A program made the position numbers and the translations under genes. From Andreprevotia sp. IGB-42 (GTDB lineage Bacteria; Pseudomonadota; Gammaproteobacteria; Burkholderiales; Chitinibacteraceae), in the NCBI RefSeq assembly GCF_009848685.1, contig NZ_WXTX01000014.1, positions 1 through 64,000 on the forward strand: a stretch of DNA of 64,000 bases. Direction: 5' to 3'. Shown here one piece after another: positions 17,061 through 25,813 of this stretch. Position 1 is the first letter of the stretch. The number at the start of each line of letters is the position of its first letter. The notes under the pieces were generated by a model. That model worked only from the letters and a program-made list of their open reading frames with translations. It searched no databases and had not been told where the DNA came from.

Positions 17061-18851
17061 CTAACCGGCCAGCAGGGTGATCGCCGCGCCCTGCCCGTCC
17101 ACGCTGCGGCGCTCTACAAACAGACTGGAGCCCGGCTCGCGCTTCGCGCAGCGTTTGGCCGCAGCTGCGGCAGCAGCCACTTCGTGATGTGATGCAAACA
17201 GCGCGGGATCGACCTCGACAGCACCAACCGACAAGGTCACCAGCGCATGCCATTGCAATTCGCCACGCCTGTCCGGCGACCAATAGCCACCGGTCGCGCA
17301 ATGCGTTGCGTCGAAGTGCTCAAGGCGGCGCGCATCAAAATCCCGCAATAGTGCGGCGCAGCGCGCATCCCATCCTGCGCTGCGGAACAACACCACAAAA
17401 TCATCGCCACCGATATGCCCGACAAAATCATGCTGCGGGTCGGCCGCTTCCAGCAGCATCGTGCCGGTCAGCTGGATCAATGCATCCCCGCTGGCGTAGC
17501 CGTAAACATCGTTGTATGGCTTGAAATGATCCAGATCGAAATAGGCCATGGTGAAGGCCTTGCCCTCTGCCAGCAGCCCATCGATTTCTTCCTGGATCGG
17601 CACATTGCCGGGCAATAACGTGAGCGGATTGGCGTAGCGTGCCGCGCGTACCTGCAGCTCGGTGATTGCGCGCATCAGGTCGTGCCCGGTACCCATGCCC
17701 TGATAATAACCATGCTCGGTCACGATGAAACCATCCGCCAGGTAGCGGCGCTCGGCAGCCGTCACCAGCAGCGACAGCTCCTGCAGGCTCATCGATGCCT
17801 CGACGATCAGCGGCGCCGGGTCCATCAGCGCGCGGCACGGCCGGTTGCCATACAGCTCGTGCGTGAACGGGCGGGCAAAGAACTCCAGCACCTCGTGGCG
17901 CTTGAGCAAGCCCACCGGCCGCTGTCCTTCCACCACCGGCAATGCATACAGTTCGGGTGAGCCGGTGAACAACTGGCACACCGCCTCGCTGCGCTCGCCC
18001 GGCGCCACCGTCTGCACGTCCACCAGCAGGCTGCCTGCCGTGCGTGCCCGCCCCCCATCCCGCCCCCGCGACGTGTCGTGATCGGCCAGGTCCAGCGATA
18101 GCAGCCGCGTCGGGTGCGGCTGGGGGCGGCCGATATGGTAACCCTGGCCGAAACCGATGCCGATACGGCGCACCACATCCAGCTCCTGCTGGGTTTCGAT
18201 GCCTTCGGCAATCACCCGCGTGGCGGTATTGAGAGCGATATGCTGGATGGAACGCACGAACTGGCGCTTCTGCGCGTCGTTCGCCAGGCCCTGCACGAAG
18301 TACTTGTCGATCTTCACGAAGTCGGGCTTGAGCTCGGACCAGAGCCGCAAGGTGGAAAAGCCCTCGCCCAGATCATCGATGGCAATCTGGAAACCCATTT
18401 CGCGGTAATGCAGCAACGCATCTTTCAACAGCGCGTAATCATGCGTGGGCTGGGTTTCGGTCAGCTCGATCACCACCCGCTGCGGTTGCAGGCCCACATT
18501 GCGCAGGATGTCCAGCGTGATGCCCGGGCGGAAATCCGGCGCAGTCAGACACGATGGGCTGACATTGAGGAACAGCCGCCCCGGCAGGCGCTCAGCCACG
18601 AATGCGGCGATGATCGTGCGGCGGCACGCCAGATCAAGCGCAGGCAACAAGCCCACCGCGTCGGCACTACGGAACAGGTTGATCGGCGAATGCAGGAAAC
18701 TGTCCGATGGGCCGCGTATCAAGCCTTCATAGCCAAATATCTCGCCATCATTCAATGAGGCGATGGGCTGAAACAGCGCCGAAAGCTTGCCGCCATCCAG
18801 CAGCAACACCAGCTCATGGCGCAGGCTTTCCAGCTCGGGCAGTTGGGGCAT
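17061..18851 (-). CDS. EAL-CBS-GGDEF protein, c-di-GMP phosphodiesterase/cyclase
   Basis: The 596-residue soluble protein starts with an EAL domain (about 1-255). It retains EGLIRGP in place of EAL, LFLNVSPSCL, ELTETQP, the catalytic IAIDDLGEGFS, FVKIDKYF and VIAEGIETQQEL, so phosphodiesterase activity is plausible. A CBS-pair region (about 280-400) follows, with PVVEGQRPVGLLKRHEVLEFF. A GGDEF domain (about 425-590) has the intact site GGDDF near residue 481 and FDLDHFKPYND. This order matches YkuI- or FimX-like EAL-CBS-GGDEF proteins that usually couple a nucleotide or other ligand to c-di-GMP turnover. Which activity dominates cannot be told from sequence. Confidence 0.88.
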   Translation of the reverse strand: MPQLPELESLRHELVLLLDGGKLSALFQPIASLNDGEIFGYEGLIRGPSDSFLHSPINLFRSADAVGLLPALDLACRRTIIAAFVAERLPGRLFLNVSPSCLTAPDFRPGITLDILRNVGLQPQRVVIELTETQPTHDYALLKDALLHYREMGFQIAIDDLGEGFSTLRLWSELKPDFVKIDKYFVQGLANDAQKRQFVRSIQHIALNTATRVIAEGIETQQELDVVRRIGIGFGQGYHIGRPQPHPTRLLSLDLADHDTSRGRDGGRARTAGSLLVDVQTVAPGERSEAVCQLFTGSPELYALPVVEGQRPVGLLKRHEVLEFFARPFTHELYGNRPCRALMDPAPLIVEASMSLQELSLLVTAAERRYLADGFIVTEHGYYQGMGTGHDLMRAITELQVRAARYANPLTLLPGNVPIQEEIDGLLAEGKAFTMAYFDLDHFKPYNDVYGYASGDALIQLTGTMLLEAADPQHDFVGHIGGDDFVVLFRSAGWDARCAALLRDFDARRLEHFDATHCATGGYWSPDRRGELQWHALVTLSVGAVEVDPALFASHHEVAAAAAAAKRCAKREPGSSLFVERRSVDGQGAAITLLAG

Positions 18852-18963
18852 AAAGGGGCGTCCAGAACGACAAAAGCGGCAAGTCTAGGCACTGCGCATT
18901 ACCGCGCAGTGACAAATGCGCACTGTCGTCTACATCTATGGACGACCTTGCGTAAGGGTTGAG

Positions 18964-18992
18964 GCAACAACGACCCGCGGGGCCGTTGTTGC
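18964..18992. terminator. Stem-loop downstream of the lipoprotein gene
   Basis: GCAACAACG and CGTTGTTGC form a perfect 9-base-pair stem around an 11-base GC-rich loop, just after the minus-strand lipoprotein gene (stop at 19001). There is no T run, so it may be a weak or Rho-assisted terminator or an mRNA-stabilising hairpin. Confidence 0.45.
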
Positions 18993-19000
18993 AACAGGTG

Positions 19001-19654
19001 TTACTCGCTATACGCCCACAGGTCGACGGATTGGCTGCCGTCATCCGCAAGCAACCGGAACCGTGCCGGTGCATAGGCGGTATCCGCCACCAGGATACCG
19101 CTGGCGCTTGCCGGCAAACCACTGCAGCCGGCCAGCGTCAGCGTGACTGCCAGCGTACCGGGCAGCTTGCCCGCCACCGCCTTGCCGGCCAGTTGGCACA
19201 CACTACCCGCCAGCGGTGCCAGCGTGCCATCTGCCGCCAGCGTGAACGCAGCATTGGCGCCAGCCGGTGTTTGCGCGATATAGCGACCGACCAGCTTTGC
19301 TGCATCGGTCACCGCAGCGGTCGCCGTATCACTGCGTAGCAGGCTGATGGTCGCCGCTGTTTTTGCCGCCGGTACCGATGTCCATGCGCCGCCTGCAGTC
19401 TGCTTGTACAGCGTCTGTACCCGCTCGCTGTCATCGTTGACCACCAGCAGGCGCGTACCGTCCGCCGCCGCATAGTACTGGCCGCTGGCAGGCTGCGCTT
19501 CGTTACCCAGCGCCACCATGTAGGTGCCTTCAGCCAACGCGTCGACCTTCAGTACGGGTGCAGGGGTAGGCGTGACGACAACCGGGTCATCACTGCCGCA
19601 GGCAACCAGCAACGCCGGCAGCAAGGCCAGCGGCACCAAGAGAAAACGATTCAT
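19001..19654 (-). CDS. Hypothetical lipoprotein
   Basis: The 217-residue precursor has a lipoprotein signal with lipobox LLVAC at about residue 19, followed by GSDDPVVV and a Thr-Pro linker, so it should be lipid-anchored at the cell envelope. The mature part is all-beta in appearance (YMVALGNEAQPASGQYYAAAD, TRLLVVNDDSERVQTLY) with a Cys pair near the end (SVCQLAG, LAGCSGL). I do not recognise the family. It starts nine bases after the SurE-like gene and is almost certainly in the same operon, which suggests a partner role for that exported phosphatase-like protein. Confidence 0.75.
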   Translation of the reverse strand: MNRFLLVPLALLPALLVACGSDDPVVVTPTPAPVLKVDALAEGTYMVALGNEAQPASGQYYAAADGTRLLVVNDDSERVQTLYKQTAGGAWTSVPAAKTAATISLLRSDTATAAVTDAAKLVGRYIAQTPAGANAAFTLAADGTLAPLAGSVCQLAGKAVAGKLPGTLAVTLTLAGCSGLPASASGILVADTAYAPARFRLLADDGSQSVDLWAYSE

Positions 19655-19663
19655 GTCGCCCCC

Positions 19664-20620
19664 TTACTTGGCAAGCAGGTCGCGCAAACGCAGACGCAAC
19701 CATTGTTGCGATTGCGGGCGCGCCTCGAAACCGACCTGCATCGCCGTCACGGTGATCTTGCCACCAGCATTGAGCGCAGCTTCGTTATCGGCTTGCGTGC
19801 TGTCCGGCTTGCCACCGATCACAAAGGTCACACCCGGGTAAGGCGCTTTTACGCCATAGCCCGATGCAACCGGGTCTTTGGACAGATCTGCCACGAACTT
19901 GGGCGAGGTGGTGGAGAACGTGCCGAAACGCGAGAATACCCATGGCAGATTGGCCGAGCCACCGGCGGTAAAGGTAGGAAAGTTGACGTTCAGCGACGTG
20001 CCGGTCGGCAGCAGCGGGCCGCTACCGGCCTTGGCTTGCAGCGCAGCCAGGAACTTGATCGACAGCACAGCCACTTCATCGGCAAGCGCAGCATTGTCGG
20101 TGGTATTGGTATCGGCACTGATCGCAATCGCCGGCAGGCCGCGGTTGGCGGCGAAGATCGCATTGCTGACGGTACCGGAGGTATTGACGATGCCCCCCAG
20201 GTTCTGGCCTTCGTTCGGGCCGGAAATCACCACGTCCGGCTGCTTGCCCCAGCGTGCCGGTGCCAGAACATCCAGCCCGTACATGGTGGCCATTACCGGC
20301 GTGCCATCGACATAGCTGATGTCGGCATAGGTCGGATCAGTACCCACACCCGGGGCACCAACCTTGACGGTACCGCCGCGGCAATCCTTGGTCAGTGCGG
20401 TCAGCGGGGTGAGGAAATTGAGCGAAGCACCCTTGCCGCTCTGATTCTGGCACGGCGCGGAAACGATCACATCGTGGCCGGCAGCTTTGAGCTTGATATA
20501 GAGCGCACGGATGTTGGGGGCGGCAAAACCATCATCGTTGGTCAGCAGGATATTGAGCGCGAAGGCTGGGGTAACAGCGCCTGCGGCCAGAATGGCCAGG
20601 GCGATGCGAGTTGTTTTCAT
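19664..20620 (-). CDS. Exported SurE-like 5'/3'-nucleotidase
   Basis: The 318-residue protein carries the SurE fold signature LNILLTNDDGFAAPNI with the metal-binding DD pair, DVIVSAPCQNQSGKG, and the metal loop SGPNEGQNLGG in place of the usual SGxNxGxN. Unlike standard cytoplasmic SurE (about 250 residues), it has a Sec signal peptide (MKTTRIALAILAAGAVTPAFA) and extra segments around 210-300. It is probably a periplasmic or secreted acid phosphatase-like enzyme. ATG 20620 is chosen because the signal peptide starts there. It heads a two-gene operon with the lipoprotein and is divergent from a TetR-type gene. Confidence 0.85.
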   Translation of the reverse strand: MKTTRIALAILAAGAVTPAFALNILLTNDDGFAAPNIRALYIKLKAAGHDVIVSAPCQNQSGKGASLNFLTPLTALTKDCRGGTVKVGAPGVGTDPTYADISYVDGTPVMATMYGLDVLAPARWGKQPDVVISGPNEGQNLGGIVNTSGTVSNAIFAANRGLPAIAISADTNTTDNAALADEVAVLSIKFLAALQAKAGSGPLLPTGTSLNVNFPTFTAGGSANLPWVFSRFGTFSTTSPKFVADLSKDPVASGYGVKAPYPGVTFVIGGKPDSTQADNEAALNAGGKITVTAMQVGFEARPQSQQWLRLRLRDLLAK

Positions 20621-20716
20621 GGTGATGGCTCCCGTAAAGAGCCGCCATATAAACAAACCTTCATGTCTTTTATATTAAAACGACCTATAGTCATGCGAAT
20701 ACAACCGGGCACTCAC

Positions 20717-20731
20717 GATATTGGTGATATC
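20717..20731. promoter_or_regulatory. Candidate TetR operator
   Basis: GATAT-TGGTG-ATATC is a perfect 5-base inverted repeat with a 5-base centre, placed between the divergent SurE-like and TetR genes, 28 bases before the TetR start. Size and position fit autoregulation, but no binding data exist. Confidence 0.4.
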
Positions 20732-20758
20732 CCTAACAAGCCAAGGTAGAATTCGCTT

Positions 20759-21352
20759 ATGGCTACTCAAATCCAACGCTCCAACCAAACCCAGCAGCAA
20801 TTGCTCGCTGCCACCGAGCGCCTGCTGGCCGAACAAGGCTATGCAGCGGTGAGCGAGGCACGCATTTGTGAACTCGCCAACCTGACGCGCGGCGCACTAC
20901 GCCACCACTATCCGAACGGCCGCTATGACCTGCTGCCGGTACTGGTGGAAAGGCTGATCGCCCGGCAAAGCGAGCTGATTGCTGCCGCCCAACCGCAAAA
21001 CCCGCTAGAACGCATCTACCTGATGCTGTTCGGCCTGCTTGACGCGCCGATACAGTCCGATACCGTCGCCATCCTTGAGGTCTGGATGGCTGCACGTGGC
21101 GATGCCAAGCTGGGCGAACGCATCAACCCCATCATGAACAGCGCGATCGAGCGCTTGTTCGGCATGACATCGGCAACGCCTGCGGATCCGGACGCACTGG
21201 CATTGCGCTGTCTGCTGCATGGCGCATGCATGCATTGTTACAGCGTGGATTACGACCGCAACGCGCTGGTTGCGGCCATCCAGTGGGTACTGGAAAAGCT
21301 GCCGCCCCCAGCCGGCTTCGTCGAGCGCCTGCAGATGGAACAGGCGGCATAG
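20759..21352 (+). CDS. TetR family transcriptional regulator
   Basis: The 197-residue protein has the TetR N-terminal helix-turn-helix (about 12-58): LLAATERLLAEQGYAAVSEA, RICELANLTRGALRHHYPNG. The last part is the usual recognition helix region with HHYPN instead of YYHF. The remainder is the variable helical ligand-binding domain. It is divergently transcribed from the SurE-like/lipoprotein operon with a 138-base intergenic region holding a small palindrome, so that operon is its likely target. The inducer is unknown. Confidence 0.88.
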   Translation: MATQIQRSNQTQQQLLAATERLLAEQGYAAVSEARICELANLTRGALRHHYPNGRYDLLPVLVERLIARQSELIAAAQPQNPLERIYLMLFGLLDAPIQSDTVAILEVWMAARGDAKLGERINPIMNSAIERLFGMTSATPADPDALALRCLLHGACMHCYSVDYDRNALVAAIQWVLEKLPPPAGFVERLQMEQAA

Positions 21353-21392
21353 GCACCGCCAGAACCGACTTCTACCTTCTGTGATCTGATGG

Positions 21393-21421
21393 AAAACGGC
21401 AGCCTGCGCTGCCGTTTTTTA
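21393..21421 (+). terminator. Rho-independent terminator after the TetR gene
   Basis: AAAACGGCAGC-CTGC-GCTGCCGTTTT with a following T run lies about 40 bases after the stop. The A run on the other side allows some activity for the convergent nadE. Confidence 0.88.
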
Positions 21422-21462
21422 TCCGCTGAACCTGCAGGCGAACCAGCCGCCGGACAGATCGC

Positions 21463-23076
21463 TCAATCGCGGTAACCGTTGGTGATCGGCATGCGCCAGT
21501 CCTTGCCGAACGCGCGGCTGGTCACCCGAGGGCCCACCGGCGCCTGGCGGCGCTTGTATTCGTTGATGCGCAGCAGGCGCACCACCTTGTCGACGTCCTC
21601 TGCGGCAAAGCCGCGTGCCTTGATCTCGTCGCGGCTGAGGTTTTCTTCGACGTAGTGCGCAAGGATGGCGTCGAGCACTGCGTAATCGGGCAGCGAATCC
21701 TGGTCTTTCTGATCCGGCCGCAGCTCGGCGCTCGGCGGGCGGGTAATGATGCGCTCCGGAATCACCAGCCCCTGGCTGTTGCGCCAGTGGCACAGCCGGT
21801 ACACCAGCGTCTTGGCCACGTCCTTGAGCACCGCAAAGCCGCCGGCCATATCGCCGTACAGCGTGGCGTAGCCGGTAGTCATCTCGCTCTTGTTGCCGGT
21901 GGTCAGCACCAGCTTGCCGCTCTTGTTGGACAGCGCCATCAGCAAGGTGCCGCGGATGCGGCTTTGCAGGTTTTCCTCGGTGGTATCCATGTCCCGCCCG
22001 GCAAACTCGGGGGCGAGCCCGGCCATGAAGGCTTCATACATCGGCCAGATTTCGATCTCGGAATACTTGCAGCCGAGGATGTCTATCATCTGCCGCGAAT
22101 CGGTGACGGAAATATCCGCGGTATAGCGCGACGGCATCATCACCGCGTGCACGTTTTCCGCACCCAGCGCATCGACGGCAATCGCCAGCGTCAACGCGGA
22201 ATCAACCCCGCCGGACAGCCCGAGCAAAATACCGGGGAACCCGTTCTTGCCGATATAGTCCTTCACCCCCAGTACCAGCGCCTGGTAGACGCTGGCTTCC
22301 TCGCCCGCATCGGCCGCTACCTCGCCGGGCAGGAAATCACCATCGGCATAATCGACCATCAGCAACGCGGGCTCGAATGCCGCCGCCTGCGCTACCAGCT
22401 CCGCAGCCCGGTTCATCGCGAACGAATGCCCGTCGAACACCAGTTCATCCTGGCCGCCCATCATGTTCACGTACGCGATGGGCATGCCGGTTTCATCGAT
22501 GCGATGCGCCACCACCTGATCACGCCGCACCGCCTGCTTGGCCTTGTGATATGGCGATGCGTTGAGGACCAGCAACAGTTGTGCGCCTTCGTCGTGCGCG
22601 GCGGCGGCGGGTTCGATATCCCAGATATCCTCGCAGATCACCACGCCGACCTTGATGATGCCCTCCGCCCCCACATGCTCGAACACCAGTGGCGAATAGC
22701 CGGGCGTGAAGTAGCGCACTTCATCGAACACTTCGTCGTTGGGCAGCAGCATCTTTTCGTAGCGGCCCAGCACATGACCATCACGGATCACCGTGGCTGC
22801 GTTGAAGCGCTCGTCACCAGCCGCATGTGGATGGCCGATCACCACGGTGATGTCATCCACTTCGTCGATGATGCGGCCGATCAACCGCTTGCACTCGGCC
22901 AGAAAGCTCGGGCGCAGCAGCAGGTCTTCCGGCGGATAACCGGACAGCGCCAGCTCGGGCGTGACGATCACATCGGCGCCCTGAGCGCGTGCATCGGCAA
23001 TGGCGGCCAGGATCAGATCGAAGTTGCCGGCAAGATCGCCGACCTTGGGGTTGAGCTGGGCAAGCGCAATTTTCAT
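21463..23076 (-). CDS. nadE: Glutamine-dependent NAD+ synthetase
   Basis: NadE makes NAD+ from deamido-NAD+ with ATP, taking ammonia from glutamine. The 537-residue protein has an N-terminal nitrilase-type glutaminase domain with catalytic Glu in VTPELALSGYP, Lys in RYEKMLLPN and Cys in VVICEDIWD. The C-terminal synthetase domain has P-loop GLSGGVDSAL, MPSRYTADIS, TTGNKSEMTTGY and the substrate loop RPPSAELRPDQKDQDSLPDY. ATG 23076 begins MKIALAQLNPKVGD, the classical start; an ATG four codons upstream is possible. The gene stands apart from its neighbours. Confidence 0.96.
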   Translation of the reverse strand: MKIALAQLNPKVGDLAGNFDLILAAIADARAQGADVIVTPELALSGYPPEDLLLRPSFLAECKRLIGRIIDEVDDITVVIGHPHAAGDERFNAATVIRDGHVLGRYEKMLLPNDEVFDEVRYFTPGYSPLVFEHVGAEGIIKVGVVICEDIWDIEPAAAAHDEGAQLLLVLNASPYHKAKQAVRRDQVVAHRIDETGMPIAYVNMMGGQDELVFDGHSFAMNRAAELVAQAAAFEPALLMVDYADGDFLPGEVAADAGEEASVYQALVLGVKDYIGKNGFPGILLGLSGGVDSALTLAIAVDALGAENVHAVMMPSRYTADISVTDSRQMIDILGCKYSEIEIWPMYEAFMAGLAPEFAGRDMDTTEENLQSRIRGTLLMALSNKSGKLVLTTGNKSEMTTGYATLYGDMAGGFAVLKDVAKTLVYRLCHWRNSQGLVIPERIITRPPSAELRPDQKDQDSLPDYAVLDAILAHYVEENLSRDEIKARGFAAEDVDKVVRLLRINEYKRRQAPVGPRVTSRAFGKDWRMPITNGYRD

Positions 23077-23141
23077 CGTGACAGGCATTCTGGGTGGCGG
23101 ACGCATCATTTTACGGCAGCCGGCGCTTGCCTGCCCGCCGA

Positions 23142-24149
23142 TCACTCGCTGCTGCCGTCCTGCCACTCGATCGTTGCGGGTTGCACCCGGGTAAAACGGT
23201 CCGGATGCCTGTGCACCCAAAGCACTGCATGCAGCAGCAACACGGCGGCCAGCAGGTTGCTCCATGCCAGCCAGCGATGGCGGCGCACCAGCCGTGCCGG
23301 GTTCCGTGCGCTGATCACGAAAGGCCGGCCATCCGGCGGGCAGCTCAGGCTGTGCGTTACCGGCGCCATGCCGGCGCGCACGCGTTCGGCCTCCACCTCC
23401 TGGCTGGCAGCGCTGCGCGCTGCCTCCCATTCATCCAGATCGATCTCGCCGTTGCCGTCCCGGTCGAAGCGTTCGAGCAGCGCGCTGCGGTCTGCCTTCC
23501 AGTCCTGCAGCCGGTCCGATACGGCACTGCGGATTGCGCGGGGCGTATGCAGATCGGCGCGCCTGCTGCTGAAATCACCGGCGGCATAGAGCTGGGTGCG
23601 CTCCAGAATCGCCCATTCCTCGAAACGGTCTTCGCCGCGATGGTGTACTTCGCATGCGGGCAGGTCGAAGTCGGCGCCTGCCGGGGCGATCACGCACTCG
23701 CTGCGCGCATCGGCAATCAGGAAAGGCGTTTCGCTTTGCCAGGTGCTTACATGCTGCCAGCGCTCACCGCCGCCACGCGCTGCACTACGCCGCATGTGGC
23801 GGCAGCGGTACCACACGCACTCGATGCCGGTTGGCGTGTACTGGCGGTCCAGATACACCCGCGCCCGCCCTTCGATGGCCGCATAACCCTGTGCCGCAGC
23901 GGCAATCGATGTCACCGGGGTATTGGCCAGCGCCTGCTTGCGCCCGAGGTTATGGCGCCATGCCGCCAGGCTGATCAGCGCGCATGCGGCAAAGGCAGCC
24001 TGCCACAGGCCGGGGCGCCCAAGCATCAGCGCCGTCACCAGCAATAGCAGCTGCGCCGCGATGGCCAGGCCATTGAATTGCCACAGGCGCCGGTCGGTGA
24101 GCACCACGTCCGGCAGCGGCAGGTCCAGCAGTTCGTAGAGCCAGTGCAA
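23142..24149 (-). CDS. GIDE-type membrane protein with EF-hand, LemA partner
   Basis: The 335-residue protein has N-terminal hydrophobic helices (about 25-60), a GIDE-like domain as in eukaryotic MULAN-type proteins (about 75-210: ARVYLDRQYTPTGIECVWYR, HVSTWQSETPFLIADA, EEWAILERTQLYAAG), a canonical EF-hand loop DRDGNGEIDLDE at about 228-239, and a C-terminal transmembrane helix (about 297-315). No RING domain is present, so ligase activity is not implied. It begins three bases after lemA, and bacterial LemA and GIDE genes are often adjacent. The single EF-hand suggests calcium sensing but could be structural. Function is unknown. Confidence 0.75.
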   Translation of the reverse strand: MHWLYELLDLPLPDVVLTDRRLWQFNGLAIAAQLLLLVTALMLGRPGLWQAAFAACALISLAAWRHNLGRKQALANTPVTSIAAAAQGYAAIEGRARVYLDRQYTPTGIECVWYRCRHMRRSAARGGGERWQHVSTWQSETPFLIADARSECVIAPAGADFDLPACEVHHRGEDRFEEWAILERTQLYAAGDFSSRRADLHTPRAIRSAVSDRLQDWKADRSALLERFDRDGNGEIDLDEWEAARSAASQEVEAERVRAGMAPVTHSLSCPPDGRPFVISARNPARLVRRHRWLAWSNLLAAVLLLHAVLWVHRHPDRFTRVQPATIEWQDGSSE

Positions 24150-24152
24150 GCG

Positions 24153-24722
24153 TCAGTCCCTGAACGCCTGCGCCATATCGACATCGGCTTTTTCCGGCTC
24201 GGCAAATTCCAGCGACAGCGCAGCACGGAAACCGAAGTTGCGCGCCACGATCACATCGGGAAACTGGTCGATCCGCACGTTGTTGAGGTTGACCGCCTCG
24301 TTGTAGACCTCGCGCCGATCGGCAATGCCGTCCTCCAGCTCGGTGATGCGTGCCACCAGATGGGTGAAATGATCATTGGCGCGCAGTTCCGGGTAAGCCT
24401 CCACCGTGGCAAACAGCGCACTGAGGCCGGCGCGTAAGCGCCCTTCCGCAGCACCCAGCGCCGGGATGTTCTTCGCCTCGCGCGCGGTGGCCACGCCGGC
24501 GCGCGCCTGCATCACCTTTTCCAGTGTTTCGGTCTCGAACTTCATGTACTGCTTGCAGGCTTCCACCAGCTTGGGCAATTCGTCATGCCGCTGCTTGAGC
24601 AACACATCGATATTCGCCCATGCCCGCGCCACACCGTGCTTGAGCGCCACCAGATTGTTGTACACCGACACCAGGTACAGCAGCACGACCACCAGCAGGC
24701 ACAGAAAAATCACCAAAGGCAT
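24153..24722 (-). CDS. LemA family protein
   Basis: The 189-residue protein has an N-terminal membrane anchor (MPLVIFLCLLVVVLLYLVSVYN) and the LemA helical bundle: NNLVALKHGVARAWANIDVLLKQRHDELP continuing to the terminal YNEAVNLNNVRIDQFPD motif. LemA proteins are small membrane-anchored coiled-coil proteins of unclear role, tied to envelope stress in some species. ATG 24722 is chosen over a GTG two codons upstream. It is the first gene of a pair with the GIDE/EF-hand protein. Confidence 0.9.
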   Translation of the reverse strand: MPLVIFLCLLVVVLLYLVSVYNNLVALKHGVARAWANIDVLLKQRHDELPKLVEACKQYMKFETETLEKVMQARAGVATAREAKNIPALGAAEGRLRAGLSALFATVEAYPELRANDHFTHLVARITELEDGIADRREVYNEAVNLNNVRIDQFPDVIVARNFGFRAALSLEFAEPEKADVDMAQAFRD

Positions 24723-24815
24723 ACACACACTCCACAGGATACGGGCGCGCCAGCACGATTGTTACAGGCAGACGCTTCCCGCAGATTAGCCGACAAGCCG
24801 CGCCCCACCAAGCGT

Positions 24816-25703
24816 TCAGCGCCGGCCAAGTTGCTCCACGACGAAATCGACAAAGCTGCGCAGCTTGGGGGTAGGTTGCAGATCACGCGTCCGCACGATG
24901 TGGATATCGCGCAACGGCAGCGCCCACTCCGGCAACAATTGCACCAGTTGGCCGCTGGCAATCGCGTCGTCCAGCAAGACGTCCGCCTGCACCACGATCC
25001 CCATCCCGCACAACGCTGCCGTGCGCAGTGCCTGGCCATTGTTGGCAAGGAAACCACCCTGCACCGGTACATGCACCGTTTGCCCGTCAAGACTGAACCG
25101 CCAGGTGTGACTGCGCCCCCACGGCATGAAACCCAGGCATGCGTGGCTGACCAGTTCATCCGGGTGCCCGGGCGTGCCGTGGCGCTGCAGGTAATCCGGG
25201 CTTGCCACCGCCAGCATGCGCGACTGCTGCAGTGGCCGCGCAATCAGGTTGGTGTTGTCGAGCACGCCCGAGCGGATGGCAACCTCGAACCCCTCTTCCA
25301 GCAGATCGACCACGCGGTCGTTCAGTGTCAGTTCTACCCGCACCTGCGGATACGCCGCCATGTAACCGGCAATCACCGGTACCAGCCGGTGCGCGCCGTA
25401 GGATACCGGCGCGGTCACCCGCAAGGTGCCTTGCGGCGCCATCTTCAGCGTCTCCGCCACACGCTCCGCAGCGGCCGCAGCGGCCAGCACCTCGCGGCAA
25501 CGCTCCAGATACACGCTGCCGACTTCGGTCAGCTTGTGCCGGCGCGTGGTGCGCTCCAGCAATCTGGCGCCCAGTTGCTGCTCCAGCGCGCGGACATGGT
25601 TGGCCACCATGGTGGTGGACAGGCCGAACCCCTCCGCCGCTGCCGCAAAGCTGCCCTTTTCCACCACCTGTACAAACACCGCCATGCTGGTCAGTTTGTC
25701 CAT
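24816..25703 (-). CDS. LysR family transcriptional regulator
   Basis: The 295-residue protein has the LysR winged helix-turn-helix (about 1-60: SMAVFVQVVEKGSFAAAAEG, LSTTMVANHVRALEQQLGARLL, ERTTRRHKLTEVG) and the periplasmic-binding-like effector domain (about 90-290). It is closest in pattern to the CrgA/DmlR-like group, which begins MDKLxSMxVFVxVVExGSF. It is divergent from the beta-propeller gene at 25814 with 110 bases between the starts, so that gene is its probable target. The effector is unknown. Confidence 0.9.
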   Translation of the reverse strand: MDKLTSMAVFVQVVEKGSFAAAAEGFGLSTTMVANHVRALEQQLGARLLERTTRRHKLTEVGSVYLERCREVLAAAAAAERVAETLKMAPQGTLRVTAPVSYGAHRLVPVIAGYMAAYPQVRVELTLNDRVVDLLEEGFEVAIRSGVLDNTNLIARPLQQSRMLAVASPDYLQRHGTPGHPDELVSHACLGFMPWGRSHTWRFSLDGQTVHVPVQGGFLANNGQALRTAALCGMGIVVQADVLLDDAIASGQLVQLLPEWALPLRDIHIVRTRDLQPTPKLRSFVDFVVEQLGRR

Positions 25704-25813
25704 TCCAAACCTTGAGTGTCGATTGATTCAAGCAGCACCCACTTTATCAACCCCTGCACCGGGAAGACACTGGCAGCGTTCAATCACTCATTCAACCCCA
25801 CCCGAGGTGCACC

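Noticed and set aside
21655-23589. 644-codon frame antisense to nadE
   Set aside because: It mirrors nadE codon structure and shows no domain; nadE carries all catalytic residues.
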